From contig FMEL01000005.1 of assembly GCA_900066355.1 (NCBI GenBank), positions 170,737 through 234,736 of the forward strand: a DNA stretch of 64,000 nucleotides, given 5' to 3'. A program made the position numbers and the translations under genes. This DNA is from an uncultured Ruminococcus sp. (GTDB taxonomy: Bacteria; Bacillota; Clostridia; Lachnospirales; Lachnospiraceae). The first letter of the stretch is position 1, and each line of letters begins with the position of its first letter. Below are positions 52,437 through 60,607 of this stretch, one piece after another. Below the pieces are notes generated by a model. That model was not told the DNA's origin. It did not search any database and saw only the letters and a list, made by a program, of their open reading frames with translations.

Positions 52437-53717
52437 TTGGATGAAATTCACGTAATCGGGGGAAAATGTCTTCATGGAAATATAACCGTTCAGGGTTCTA
52501 AAAATACGGTGCTGCCGTTGATGGCGGGAGCGCTTCTTTATCGTGGCATCAATGTACTGAAAGCCTGTCCGCGAATTACGGATGTTTTTTATATGGAAGA
52601 AATTTTACGTGCGCTGGGGGCGGAAACATGGTGGGAAGACCATGATCTGTATCTGGACTGTACCCATGCAGACGGAAGTCATGTGCCGGAAATATACAGC
52701 GGCAGGATGCGCAGTTCAATCATTCTTCTGGGACCGATTCTTGCCAGAAATCATCAGGCGGAGATAGGCTATCCGGGCGGCTGTGTGATCGGGAAGCGAC
52801 CGGTGGATCTTCATCTTTATGTATTAAGGCGTTTTGGGGCGGAAATAAAAGAAGAAGAGAAAAAAATAACGGTCTCCTGTAAAAAGCTTTGCGGGACGGA
52901 AATCGTTTTTCCGAAAAGGAGTGTCGGGGCAACAGAACAGGCGATTCTGTGTGCGACGCTTTCAAAAGGTACTACCACTCTTCGAAACTGTGCCAGAGAG
53001 CCGGAAATCGTATGGCTCTGCCGTTTTCTGAATGCAATGGGGGCAAAGATCGAAGGAGCAGGAGAGGATTGTATCTGCATCGAGGGAACAGAAAAACTTT
53101 GTGGTACGAAGATGCAGATTCCGGCGGACCGGATCGTGACCGGTACGTATCTCTGCGCAGCCGCCGCTACCAGAGGACACATCGTGATCGAGAATGCACC
53201 GGAGGGGGAACTGGATACCTTCCTTCAAGTATATAGGAAAATGGGTGGACAATATGAATGGAACAGTGGTAAACTAATAGCGGACGGAAGCCGGGTATGT
53301 TTTTCCCTTCCGTTTCTGGAGACAGAGGTCTATCCGGGATTCCCCACAGATCTGCAGTCACCGCTTCTGGCGGTTCTGGCAACTGTTCCCGGTAAAAGCA
53401 TAATAAAAGAAAATATATTTGAAAACCGTTTTAAGGTCTGCCGTGAACTACGCAAAATGGGCGCAGATATTCGGGTGGACGGAAACACAGCAATTGTCTG
53501 TGGAGGAAAGCTGCATGGAAACTGTGTTTATGCAGAGGAACTGCGGGGAGGCGCGGCGCTTCTTGTGGCGGCGCTTGCAGCAGAAGGAAGTTCTGTGATA
53601 CGCGACTGTTCTTTTATCCGGCGCGGATATGAGGACATAGGCGGCGACTTTAAGAAATTAGGCGGTTTGATAACAGAGGATACAGGTACTGTTTTTTATG
53701 AGAACATCCAATTATAA
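52437..53717 (+). CDS. murA: UDP-GlcNAc 1-carboxyvinyltransferase
   Basis: First committed step of peptidoglycan synthesis, the fosfomycin target. The 426-residue EPSP-synthase-fold enzyme begins MDEIHVIGGKCLHGNITVQGSKN, and the active-site Cys is in GGCVIGKRPVDLHL. TDLQSPLLAVLATVPGKS and IFENRFKVCRELRKMGAD are typical. The TTG at 52437 is chosen because it matches the usual MurA start and has GAGGGA nine bases upstream; TTG 52395 lies in the upstream terminator. Some motifs differ from the main MurA (NTVLPLMAG, YVLRRFGAEI), so it may be one of two paralogs. It overlaps divIB by 20 bases. Confidence 0.93.
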   Translation: MDEIHVIGGKCLHGNITVQGSKNTVLPLMAGALLYRGINVLKACPRITDVFYMEEILRALGAETWWEDHDLYLDCTHADGSHVPEIYSGRMRSSIILLGPILARNHQAEIGYPGGCVIGKRPVDLHLYVLRRFGAEIKEEEKKITVSCKKLCGTEIVFPKRSVGATEQAILCATLSKGTTTLRNCAREPEIVWLCRFLNAMGAKIEGAGEDCICIEGTEKLCGTKMQIPADRIVTGTYLCAAAATRGHIVIENAPEGELDTFLQVYRKMGGQYEWNSGKLIADGSRVCFSLPFLETEVYPGFPTDLQSPLLAVLATVPGKSIIKENIFENRFKVCRELRKMGADIRVDGNTAIVCGGKLHGNCVYAEELRGGAALLVAALAAEGSSVIRDCSFIRRGYEDIGGDFKKLGGLITEDTGTVFYENIQL

Positions 53718-54951
53718 AAAAATTAAATTCACAAAAAGTGCAGCGAAAAAGACCGGGCTGGCAGTTGGGGCAATTCTGCTCGCTGGGATTATTTTTTTCT
53801 TTTCTTTTTTTCATGTAACGCATGTCGAAGTTATGGAAAATACCCACTACAGTAAGAAAGAGCTGAAAAAAATGATTCTGACAGGGGCTTTTTCATCGAA
53901 TTCGATACTGGCACCGATCACATGCTCCAAAGCAAAAGTGGAGAATGTGCCGTATGTGGAATCGTATTCCGTCAGCCGTTCCGGAAGAAATTCCATCGTG
54001 ATCGGTGTGAAAGAAAAAAATGTGGTCGGCTGTATTCCATATCTTGACAGTTATATTTATTTTGACCGTAATGGCAAATTTATCGAAAGCAGCAGGACGA
54101 GAGATGAATCTGTGCCGTATTTCGAGGGCATTACCGTCAAGAAGACCGTTATGAACGAGAAACTTCCGATCAAGGATGCGGTATTGAATACAGCAGTTGC
54201 GTTATCTACGATCTTTGCAAAAAATGATATGACACCGGATTATATTGAGCTGGATGAAGATTACTCGATTAATCTGATATACGGCGATATGACGGTAAAA
54301 CTGGGAAAGGACCGCTATCTGGAAGATAAGATGAACCGAACGATCGCAATCCTTCCGCAGATCACCGGCGAGAAGGGAATCCTTCATATGGAGAATGTCA
54401 CGGAATCTTCCAAGACCGTTACCTTTGAGAAGGAAGAGAAAGAAGTGACAGCCGAGAACTGGACAGGCGGTTACGACGAGAATGGCGATTATACCGGTGA
54501 CGGTGAATATGATGAGAATGGCAAATACGTCGGAGCGAAACCGAAGACAGAGCTTGATTATGCAAAAGAAAACTGGATCGGCGGCTATGATGAAGAAGGC
54601 GATTATACAGGTTCCGGTGAATATGACGCGGATCTGAACTACGTTGGCGCAGAACCGACACAGGAACTGATCGACAGTTTCGGAGACTGGAAGGGCGGCT
54701 ACAACGAATCCGGCGGCTTCGACGGTGTCAGCGAGTATGACCGGGACGGCAATTATGTAGGGCCGATGCCGGACAATGCGGGAAGCAGCGGTACGGATTC
54801 CACAGACAGTTCTGATGAGTCTGAAAACGATAATTCGGATGAAACGGATGAAGACCAGGATTATTCAGAAGATGACAGTTACAGCGATGAGTCTGACGGA
54901 GAATATGATGGATGGGATTCCGGATACTCAGATGAAAGTGATTACGAATAG
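53698..54951 (+). CDS. divIB: Division protein DivIB/FtsQ with Tyr/Gly/Asp repeat tail
   Basis: A 417-residue single-span division protein. A basic cytosolic start, a membrane span (about 20-40), a POTRA domain (about 41-110, HVTHVEVMENTHYSKKELKKMI) and an FtsQ domain up to about 235. Three tandem repeats of about 38 residues follow at 253-286, 291-324 and 330-360, with the consensus NW-x-GGY-x-E-x-G-D-Y-T-G-x-G-E-Y-D and YVGA-x-P. The last 55 residues are almost only Ser, Asp, Glu and Tyr. The repeats are not part of the normal family. It starts inside the end of murA. Confidence 0.9.
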   Translation: MRTSNYKKIKFTKSAAKKTGLAVGAILLAGIIFFFSFFHVTHVEVMENTHYSKKELKKMILTGAFSSNSILAPITCSKAKVENVPYVESYSVSRSGRNSIVIGVKEKNVVGCIPYLDSYIYFDRNGKFIESSRTRDESVPYFEGITVKKTVMNEKLPIKDAVLNTAVALSTIFAKNDMTPDYIELDEDYSINLIYGDMTVKLGKDRYLEDKMNRTIAILPQITGEKGILHMENVTESSKTVTFEKEEKEVTAENWTGGYDENGDYTGDGEYDENGKYVGAKPKTELDYAKENWIGGYDEEGDYTGSGEYDADLNYVGAEPTQELIDSFGDWKGGYNESGGFDGVSEYDRDGNYVGPMPDNAGSSGTDSTDSSDESENDNSDETDEDQDYSEDDSYSDESDGEYDGWDSGYSDESDYE

Positions 54952-55002
54952 CCGTACATGGCGAATAATCGTGAAAAAAGTATAAAAAAACAAAAATAGT
55001 GG

Positions 55003-55031
55003 TTGATTAATTCAAAAAAAAAATATATGAT
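55003..55031 (+). promoter_or_regulatory. ftsZ promoter
   Basis: TTGATT at 55003-55008, a 17-bp spacer and TATGAT at 55026-55031. Confidence 0.65.
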
Positions 55032-55085
55032 ATATCTATATGTAGCCTGATACGCTAATGTCAGGAAAATAAAGGAGGAAGTACA

Positions 55086-56249
55086 TTGTTAGAGATTATG
55101 TCGAATGAAGCTGAGTCCTCCGCTAAGATTATTGTAATCGGCGTGGGCGGAGCTGGAAATAATGCAGTAAACAGAATGGTTGAAGAAGCCATCGGAGGAG
55201 TTGAATTTGTTGGTGTAAACACTGATAAACAGGCTCTGACACTTTGCAAGGCTCCAACAGTACTTCAGATTGGTGAAAAGATTACAAAGGGTCTCGGCGC
55301 AGGCGCACAGCCGGAAGTTGGCCAGAAGGCAGCCGAGGAGAGCATAGAAGAAGTTAAACAGTTGATCGAAGGCGCTGACATGGTATTCGTTACCTGTGGT
55401 ATGGGCGGTGGTACCGGTACAGGTGCTGCTCCGGTAATCGCAGCGGCAGCCAAAGAAATGGGAATCCTCACCGTAGGTGTTGTTACGAAGCCTTTCCGTT
55501 TTGAAGCAAAGACACGTATGAACAATGCTCTTTCCGGAATCGAAAATCTGAAGAAAGCTGTTGATACACTGATCGTCATCCCGAATGACAAATTACTGGA
55601 GATCGTAGATCGCCGTACAACGATGCCGGAAGCACTCCGCAAAGCAGACGAAGTTCTGCAGCAGGCAGTTCAGGGCATCACAGACCTGATCAATCTGCCG
55701 GCACTGATCAACCTTGACTTTGCCGATGTACAGACAGTTATGACAGATAAAGGTATTGCACATATCGGTATCGGAGAAGCAAGAGGAGACGACAAAGCCA
55801 TGGAAGCTGTTCAGCAGGCAGTAGCTTCCCCGCTTCTTGAGACAACCATCAAGGGAGCAACTCATGTTATCATCAATATTTCCGGTGATATTTCTCTTAT
55901 GGATGCAAACGATGCAGCAAGCTATGTACAGGAACTGACAGGTGAAGATGCAAATATCATCTTTGGTGCCATGTATGATGATTCTGTTGCAGATTATGCA
56001 AGAATCACAGTTATTGCTACCGGATTATCCGATACAACAGCAAAGGCAACTCCATTTGGAAGCAGAAGTAATACGACACCATTTACCGTACGTAAATCCA
56101 CAACAGGTTCTGCAGCACCGGCTGGCAATATGACTATGCCAAGCTTCAGCCTTCCGACTATGAACAGTGGTTCTTACACAGGTAAAGTTCCGACCAGCAC
56201 TGTACAGAAAAAGGATATCCAGATTCCGGATTTCTTAAGAAACAGATAA
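55086..56249 (+). CDS. ftsZ: Cell division protein FtsZ
   Basis: The tubulin-like GTPase that forms the division ring. The 387-residue protein has [13 protein letters not shown], the tubulin signature [15 protein letters not shown], the T7 synergy loop region [11 protein letters not shown] and a variable linker. The C-terminal peptide is [13 protein letters not shown], which binds FtsA/SepF-type partners. TTG at 55086 follows AAGGAGG by seven bases; an inner ATG at 55098 is possible. It has its own promoter and a terminator. ftsA is not upstream, as in many Clostridia. Confidence 0.98.
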   Translation: MLEIMSNEAESSAKIIVIGVGGAGNNAVNRMVEEAIGGVEFVGVNTDKQALTLCKAPTVLQIGEKITKGLGAGAQPEVGQKAAEESIEEVKQLIEGADMVFVTCGMGGGTGTGAAPVIAAAAKEMGILTVGVVTKPFRFEAKTRMNNALSGIENLKKAVDTLIVIPNDKLLEIVDRRTTMPEALRKADEVLQQAVQGITDLINLPALINLDFADVQTVMTDKGIAHIGIGEARGDDKAMEAVQQAVASPLLETTIKGATHVIINISGDISLMDANDAASYVQELTGEDANIIFGAMYDDSVADYARITVIATGLSDTTAKATPFGSRSNTTPFTVRKSTTGSAAPAGNMTMPSFSLPTMNSGSYTGKVPTSTVQKKDIQIPDFLRNR

Positions 56250-56266
56250 ATGAATTCGACAGACAA

Positions 56267-56297
56267 AGAGACGCTGCTGATACAGCGTCTCTTTTTT
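56267..56297 (+). terminator. ftsZ terminator
   Basis: Perfect 10-bp stem (56267-56276 with 56283-56292), 6-base loop, T tract. Confidence 0.9.
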
Positions 56298-56322
56298 GGC
56301 ATTACATCATGGTATTTGATTT

Positions 56323-56646
56323 TCAGCACTTACAGGCAAAGGTGCTGCATTTTGTTTCGTTGCAGCCATCGGTACTGCATCCCGCTACATCAATGGAGGA
56401 GGCGGTACATTTACGTTTGTTGTTGTAGGTGCATTCCTGTGCTTTGCAGTCGATGTTGATCTTTTCGCAGCCGCAGTGTTCGGCACCGCTGTTTTGCATG
56501 GCTGCAGTTGTACGGTCGCGGAAACTGCCACAGCTTGTTTCATCAGCACGGTGTGCGTTGTCACCGGTGATCTCGATATCACCGCGAGAACAGAGTTTGT
56601 TGTCGTTGTAAATACATTTTGTTGCAGAACAGTTCAGAATAGTCAT
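56323..56646 (-). CDS. Cys-rich DUF1540 protein
   Basis: A 107-residue protein with two copies of the DUF1540 motif: NCSATKCIYNDNKLCSRGDIEI at the N terminus and DCKAQECTYNNKRKCTASSIDV in the second half. Between and after them are more Cys residues (CGSF, CSTF, CKC), spaced like a metal-binding protein. The function is unknown; the Cys pattern suggests zinc or iron binding. An AGGAGG site eight bases before the ATG at 56646 sets the start. It is convergent with ftsZ. Confidence 0.88.
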   Translation of the reverse strand: MTILNCSATKCIYNDNKLCSRGDIEITGDNAHRADETSCGSFRDRTTAAMQNSGAEHCGCEKINIDCKAQECTYNNKRKCTASSIDVAGCSTDGCNETKCSTFACKC

Positions 56647-56757
56647 GTTTGTAACCTCCTTATTGATCAGATAAAATGACATAATCATAAAGATCCATGC
56701 AAAAAGTAGTATTTGCAGGTCGAAGAAAAATATACAAAAAATAATATAATAAAAAAC

Positions 56758-56786
56758 TTGACATCATATAAAAGACATGATATCTT
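56758..56786 (+). promoter_or_regulatory. infC operon promoter
   Basis: Perfect TTGACA at 56758-56763, a 17-bp spacer and TATCTT at 56781-56786 with a TG extension. Confidence 0.7.
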
Positions 56787-56792
56787 ATATAA

Positions 56793-57022
56793 GTACGTGG
56801 AGAAAACAAAGCAGAGTTACACTCTCACCTCAGCGCACGTGTTGATGCGGCTCGGGTTTATATATCGCAGCACAGCAGTTAATGCTGTAGATGTCACATG
56901 ATTTTTTGTGCGTCTGGATATAGTAGAGTGTGGAGTCTGTCCATACTCTTTTTTGTTTTCGCAAACGCAGAGGGTGACTTGAGAGTCAGGTTTATCATTT
57001 ACAGGTATGGAGGTGTACTACA
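56793..57022 (+). ncRNA. infC-rpmI-rplT leader (L20 leader type)
   Basis: About 230 bases of untranslated leader with an intrinsic terminator inside (56925-56955: AGAGTGTGGA pairs with TCCATACTCT, then six T). In Firmicutes this operon is controlled by ribosomal protein L20 binding the leader and promoting early termination; the position and attenuator fit. The short pieces CTCACCTCAGCG and GGCTCGGGTTTATAT look like the conserved core, judged by memory only. Confidence 0.75.
56925..56955 (+). terminator. Attenuator terminator in the infC leader
   Basis: 10-bp stem with one G-U pair, 5-base loop and six T, 70 bases before infC. Confidence 0.85.
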
Positions 57023-57529
57023 ATTAGCAATTTAATGATTAACGAACAGATCAGAGACAAAGAAGTGCGTTTGATCGGACCGGACGGAGCACAGCTCGGT
57101 ATCGTGTCTTCCAGAGAAGCATTTGCAAAGGCACAGGAGGCCGGACTTGATCTTGTAAAGATCGCGCCACAGGCAAAACCACCGGTGTGCAAGATTATCG
57201 ACTACGGTAAATATCGTTATGAGCTTTCCCGTAAGGAAAAAGAAGCTAAGAAAAAACAGAAAACAATCGACATCAAGGAAGTACGTCTTTCTCCTAACAT
57301 TGATACAAATGACCTGAAGACAAAAGTCAATGCAGCGAGAAAATTCCTCTCCAAGGGAGACCGCGTAAAAGTCACATTACGTTTCCGCGGAAGAGAGATG
57401 GCACATATGTCAAGCAGCAAACATGTTCTGGATGATTTTGCAGAACTTCTCACAGACATCGCAGTCGTAGAGAAAGCTCCGAAAATCGAAGGAAGAAGCA
57501 TGACCATGTTCCTCAGTGAAAAGCGTTAA
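57023..57529 (+). CDS. infC: Translation initiation factor IF-3
   Basis: A 168-residue factor that checks start-codon pairing on the 30S subunit. N-terminal domain INEQIRDKEVRLIGPDGAQLGIVS, linker YRYELSRKEKEAKKKQK, C-terminal domain KEVRLSPNIDTNDLKTK. The start is ATT at 57023: GGAGGTG lies seven bases before it, whereas the ATG at 57035 is 19 bases from the site. E. coli and B. subtilis infC also use ATT, which lets IF-3 repress its own translation. It heads the infC-rpmI-rplT operon. Confidence 0.96.
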   Translation: MSNLMINEQIRDKEVRLIGPDGAQLGIVSSREAFAKAQEAGLDLVKIAPQAKPPVCKIIDYGKYRYELSRKEKEAKKKQKTIDIKEVRLSPNIDTNDLKTKVNAARKFLSKGDRVKVTLRFRGREMAHMSSSKHVLDDFAELLTDIAVVEKAPKIEGRSMTMFLSEKR

Positions 57530-57616
57530 GCAGTTATCAGAGATAACGTGTTTCACACACATATTTATGATAATATAAAATAAAAAACAGAACCACGAAT
57601 TAAGGAGGATTTTATT

Positions 57617-57814
57617 ATGCCTAAGATTAAAACCTGTAGAGCAGCAGCAAAACGTTTCAAAAAAACCGGAACCGGAAAAATCATGAGAAATAAAGCTTAC
57701 AAGAGCCATATCTTAACAAAGAAATCTCAGAAGAGAAAGAGAAATCTGAGAAAAGCTACTGTTGTAGATTCTACAAACCTTAAGAACATTAAGAAAGCAC
57801 TGCCGTATTTATAA
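57617..57814 (+). CDS. rpmI: Ribosomal protein L35
   Basis: A 65-residue, very basic large-subunit protein: [20 protein letters not shown], with [18 protein letters not shown]. It sits between infC and rplT, its normal place. AAGGAGG precedes the ATG. Confidence 0.99.
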   Translation: MPKIKTCRAAAKRFKKTGTGKIMRNKAYKSHILTKKSQKRKRNLRKATVVDSTNLKNIKKALPYL

Positions 57815-57859
57815 TAAGCAGCGGACGATATCGGAAGACGAACAGGAGGAAAATAAGAA

Positions 57860-58216
57860 ATGGCAAGAATTAAAGGCGGATTAAACGCAAAGAAAAGACA
57901 TAACCGTACATTAAAACTGGCAAAGGGTTACAGAGGAGCCCGTTCCAAACAGTATAGAGTAGCAAAACAGTCTGTAATGAGAGCACTTGCAAGCTCCTAT
58001 GCAGGACGTAAACAGAAAAAACGTCAGTTCAGACAGCTCTGGATCGCTCGTATCAACGCAGCAGCAAGAATGAACGGACTTTCCTACAGCAAAATGATGC
58101 ACGGACTGAAAGTTGCAAACGTTGACATCAACAGAAAAATGCTTGCAGAACTTGCAGTAAACGATGCAGAAGGATTTGCAGCACTTGCTGAAATCGCTAA
58201 AAAAGCAGTTGCATAA
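57860..58216 (+). CDS. rplT: Ribosomal protein L20
   Basis: A 118-residue basic protein that binds 23S rRNA early in 50S assembly and represses this operon through the leader. [35 protein letters not shown] and [12 protein letters not shown] are typical. AGGAGG precedes the ATG; a strong terminator follows. Confidence 0.99.
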   Translation: MARIKGGLNAKKRHNRTLKLAKGYRGARSKQYRVAKQSVMRALASSYAGRKQKKRQFRQLWIARINAAARMNGLSYSKMMHGLKVANVDINRKMLAELAVNDAEGFAALAEIAKKAVA

Positions 58217-58233
58217 TAGCCGATTATATGAAT

Positions 58234-58272
58234 AAAAGACCGCAGCGCCGCGATTGGACTGCGGTCTTTTTT
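58234..58272 (+). terminator. infC operon terminator
   Basis: 12-bp stem (58234-58245 with 58259-58270) ending in a T tract. Confidence 0.9.
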
Positions 58273-58350
58273 ATAACTAAAAATGTCCGTATAAGGAAGA
58301 CAGTAGTTTTTGCTGAATAAACAAATTCTAAAGAAATTCTAAAATTTTGC

Positions 58351-58379
58351 TTGCAATCGTAGAAACTGAATGCTATAAT
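58351..58379 (+). promoter_or_regulatory. livJ promoter
   Basis: TTGCAA at 58351-58356, a 17-bp spacer and TATAAT at 58374-58379 with a TG extension. Confidence 0.82.
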
Positions 58380-58445
58380 CAACTACATTAAAGCTTTAGC
58401 AAATGAAAGTAAAGCGAGCTGATTATAAGATAGGAGGATCTTATT

Positions 58446-59606
58446 ATGAAAAATATGAAAAAAGTACTTGCTGTAACAGCAGCAGTAGCCATGACAGCAG
58501 CAATGATGCCGACGGCTGTATTTGCGGATGATGCGGAGACATTCAAGATCGGTGTAATCGGACCTATGACAGGTGACAACGCACAGTATGGTCTTGGTGT
58601 ATACCACGCAGCACAGGTTGCAGCAGAAGAAATCAACGCAAACGGTGGATTCAACGGATACAACGTAGAAATTCTTGACGCAGGTGATGATCAGGCTGAC
58701 CCGGAGAAGGCAGTAAATGCATACAATGACCTTCTTGACAAAGGAATGCAGATGCTTTGCGGAACTGTAACATCCGGTTCCTGTATTGCAGTCGGAGCAG
58801 AAGCAGCAGAAAGCACATTCATGTTTACACCATCTGCAACAGCAGTGGACAGTATTACAGCAGGAAGCAACGAATTCCGTATGTGCTTCACAGACCCTGC
58901 ACAGGGAACAAAATCCGCACAGTACATCGGTGAGCATAGTCTTGCTACAAAGGTAGCAGTTCTCTATGATTCATCCGCAGACTACAACTCAGGCATTAAC
59001 GATGCATTCGTTGCAGCAGCAGAAGAAAACGGTCTGGAAATTGTAGCTGATGAAGCATACACAGCAGACAGCAACACAGACTTCTCTGTACAGCTTAAGA
59101 AAATCAAAGACAGCGGTGCAGAACTTCTGTTCCTTCCTAACTACTATGCAGACAATGCTCTGATTCTTCAGCAGGCACATGATGCAGGTATGGACGACGT
59201 TAAGAAATTCGGTGTAGACGGTATGGACGGTATCCTCGGAGTAGAAAACTTCGATACATCTCTTGCAGAAGGCGTTATGCTTCTGACACCATTCTCTGCT
59301 ACATCAGAAGATGAGAAATCTCAGGCATTCGTTAAAGCATACGAAGATGCTAACAAAGATGAGGTTCCGAACCAGTTCGCAGCAGATACATATGATGTAG
59401 TCTATGCAATGAAAGCAGCAGCAGATGCAGCTGAGATCACACCGGATATGTCCAACGAAGACATCAGCGCAGCTATGTCTGAGGCAATGCTGAGTGTAGA
59501 GCTTGATGGTCTTACAGGTAAAGCAAAATGGACAGAAGACGGCGAGTGCGATAAAGAGCCAAAAGCTTTCGAAATCCAGGACGGCGCTTACGTAGAAATG
59601 GAATAA
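58446..59606 (+). CDS. livJ: Branched-chain amino acid ABC transporter, substrate-binding protein
   Basis: The extracellular receptor of the Liv importer, 386 residues, periplasmic-binding type 1 fold. The signal peptide covers about residues 1-28 (ending TAVFA before DDAE); there is again no lipobox Cys, so it would be released or held by other means. The mature part starts FKIGVIGPMTGDNAQYG and has GYNVEILDAGDDQADPEKAVNAYNDL and DVVYAMKAAADAA. AGGAGG precedes the ATG. A hairpin separates it from livH. Confidence 0.93.
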   Translation: MKNMKKVLAVTAAVAMTAAMMPTAVFADDAETFKIGVIGPMTGDNAQYGLGVYHAAQVAAEEINANGGFNGYNVEILDAGDDQADPEKAVNAYNDLLDKGMQMLCGTVTSGSCIAVGAEAAESTFMFTPSATAVDSITAGSNEFRMCFTDPAQGTKSAQYIGEHSLATKVAVLYDSSADYNSGINDAFVAAAEENGLEIVADEAYTADSNTDFSVQLKKIKDSGAELLFLPNYYADNALILQQAHDAGMDDVKKFGVDGMDGILGVENFDTSLAEGVMLLTPFSATSEDEKSQAFVKAYEDANKDEVPNQFAADTYDVVYAMKAAADAAEITPDMSNEDISAAMSEAMLSVELDGLTGKAKWTEDGECDKEPKAFEIQDGAYVEME

Positions 59607-59634
59607 TCAGATTAAAATAATGTAATCAGAGGAC

Positions 59635-59675
59635 GGGGGACGGTTGCCTGTTATCACAGGGCCGTTCCCCTTTCT
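59635..59675 (+). other. Hairpin between livJ and livH
   Basis: GGGGGACGG (59635-59643) pairs with CCGTTCCCC (59662-59670), with an inner CCTG/CAGG stem, then CTTTCTT. It may partly end transcription or protect the livJ message, so that receptor is made in excess over the membrane subunits. Confidence 0.65.
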
Positions 59676-59710
59676 TGAGCTAATATGACAACTATTTAAA
59701 GAGGTGCATT

Positions 59711-60595
59711 ATGAGTTTTTTATCCTATTTAAAAGATGGAATCAGCCTGGGCAGTATCTATGCGATCATTGCCCTGGGGTATACAATGGTATACGGTATC
59801 GCTAAAATGCTGAACTTCGCTCATGGTGATGTCATCATGGTCGGTGCATATGTGATCCTTACCGCTGTTACCAGAGGAGGCATGTCTCCGGTGCTGGCTG
59901 TTGCACTTTCTGTAATCTTCTGTACCGTTCTTGGTATGGTGATCGAGAAAGTAGCGTACAGCCCGCTTCGTAAGGCGTCATCCAACCTGGCTGTACTGAT
60001 CACAGCGATTGGTGTCAGCTATTTGCTTCAGAATCTGGCACTTTTGATTTTCGGTGCAGATGCCAAGAGTTTTGTAACTGTTATTGATGTACCGTCGGTG
60101 TCTTTATTTGACGGACAGCTTGTTATTAAGGGAATTACGATCGTAACAATCCTGAGTTGTATTGTGATTATGGCCGGTCTGATGCTTTTTGTACAGAAGA
60201 CAAAACCGGGACGTGCCATGCAGGCCGTTTCTGAAGACCGTGACGCAGCACAGCTCATGGGTGTCAATGTCAATGCGACAATTTCGATGACATTTGCAAT
60301 CGGTTCCGGACTTGCAGCAATTGCCGGACTTCTTCTCTGTCAGACCTACCCGACACTGACTCCATATACAGGCGCCATGCCTGGTATTAAGGCATTCGTA
60401 GCAGCCGTATTTGGTGGTATCGGATCCATTCCGGGAGCCATGGTCGGCGGTATTCTTCTCGGCGTGATCGAGATCTTCGGTAAAGCCTATATCTCTTCTC
60501 AGGTTGCAGATGCGATCTGTTTTGCGGTTCTGATCGTGGTACTTCTTGTAAAACCTACCGGACTGTTCGGAAAGAACATCCAGGAGAAAGTATAA
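59711..60595 (+). CDS. livH: Branched-chain amino acid ABC transporter, permease LivH
   Basis: A 294-residue membrane subunit with about eight hydrophobic spans. Family marks are DGISLGSIYAIIALGYTMVYGI, MLNFAHGDVIMVGAY, QAVSEDRDAAQLMGVNV and IKAFVAAVFGGIGSIPGAMVGG. It pairs with LivM to form the channel for leucine, isoleucine and valine. AGAGGTG precedes the ATG. Confidence 0.95.
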   Translation: MSFLSYLKDGISLGSIYAIIALGYTMVYGIAKMLNFAHGDVIMVGAYVILTAVTRGGMSPVLAVALSVIFCTVLGMVIEKVAYSPLRKASSNLAVLITAIGVSYLLQNLALLIFGADAKSFVTVIDVPSVSLFDGQLVIKGITIVTILSCIVIMAGLMLFVQKTKPGRAMQAVSEDRDAAQLMGVNVNATISMTFAIGSGLAAIAGLLLCQTYPTLTPYTGAMPGIKAFVAAVFGGIGSIPGAMVGGILLGVIEIFGKAYISSQVADAICFAVLIVVLLVKPTGLFGKNIQEKV

Positions 60596-60607
60596 GGGGT
60601 GGTCAGA

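Noticed and set aside
54419..54661. Ser/His/Arg-rich minus-strand frame opposite the divIB repeats
   Set aside because: It is the mirror of the GAT/GGC/TAT-rich repeat codons and has no start signals.
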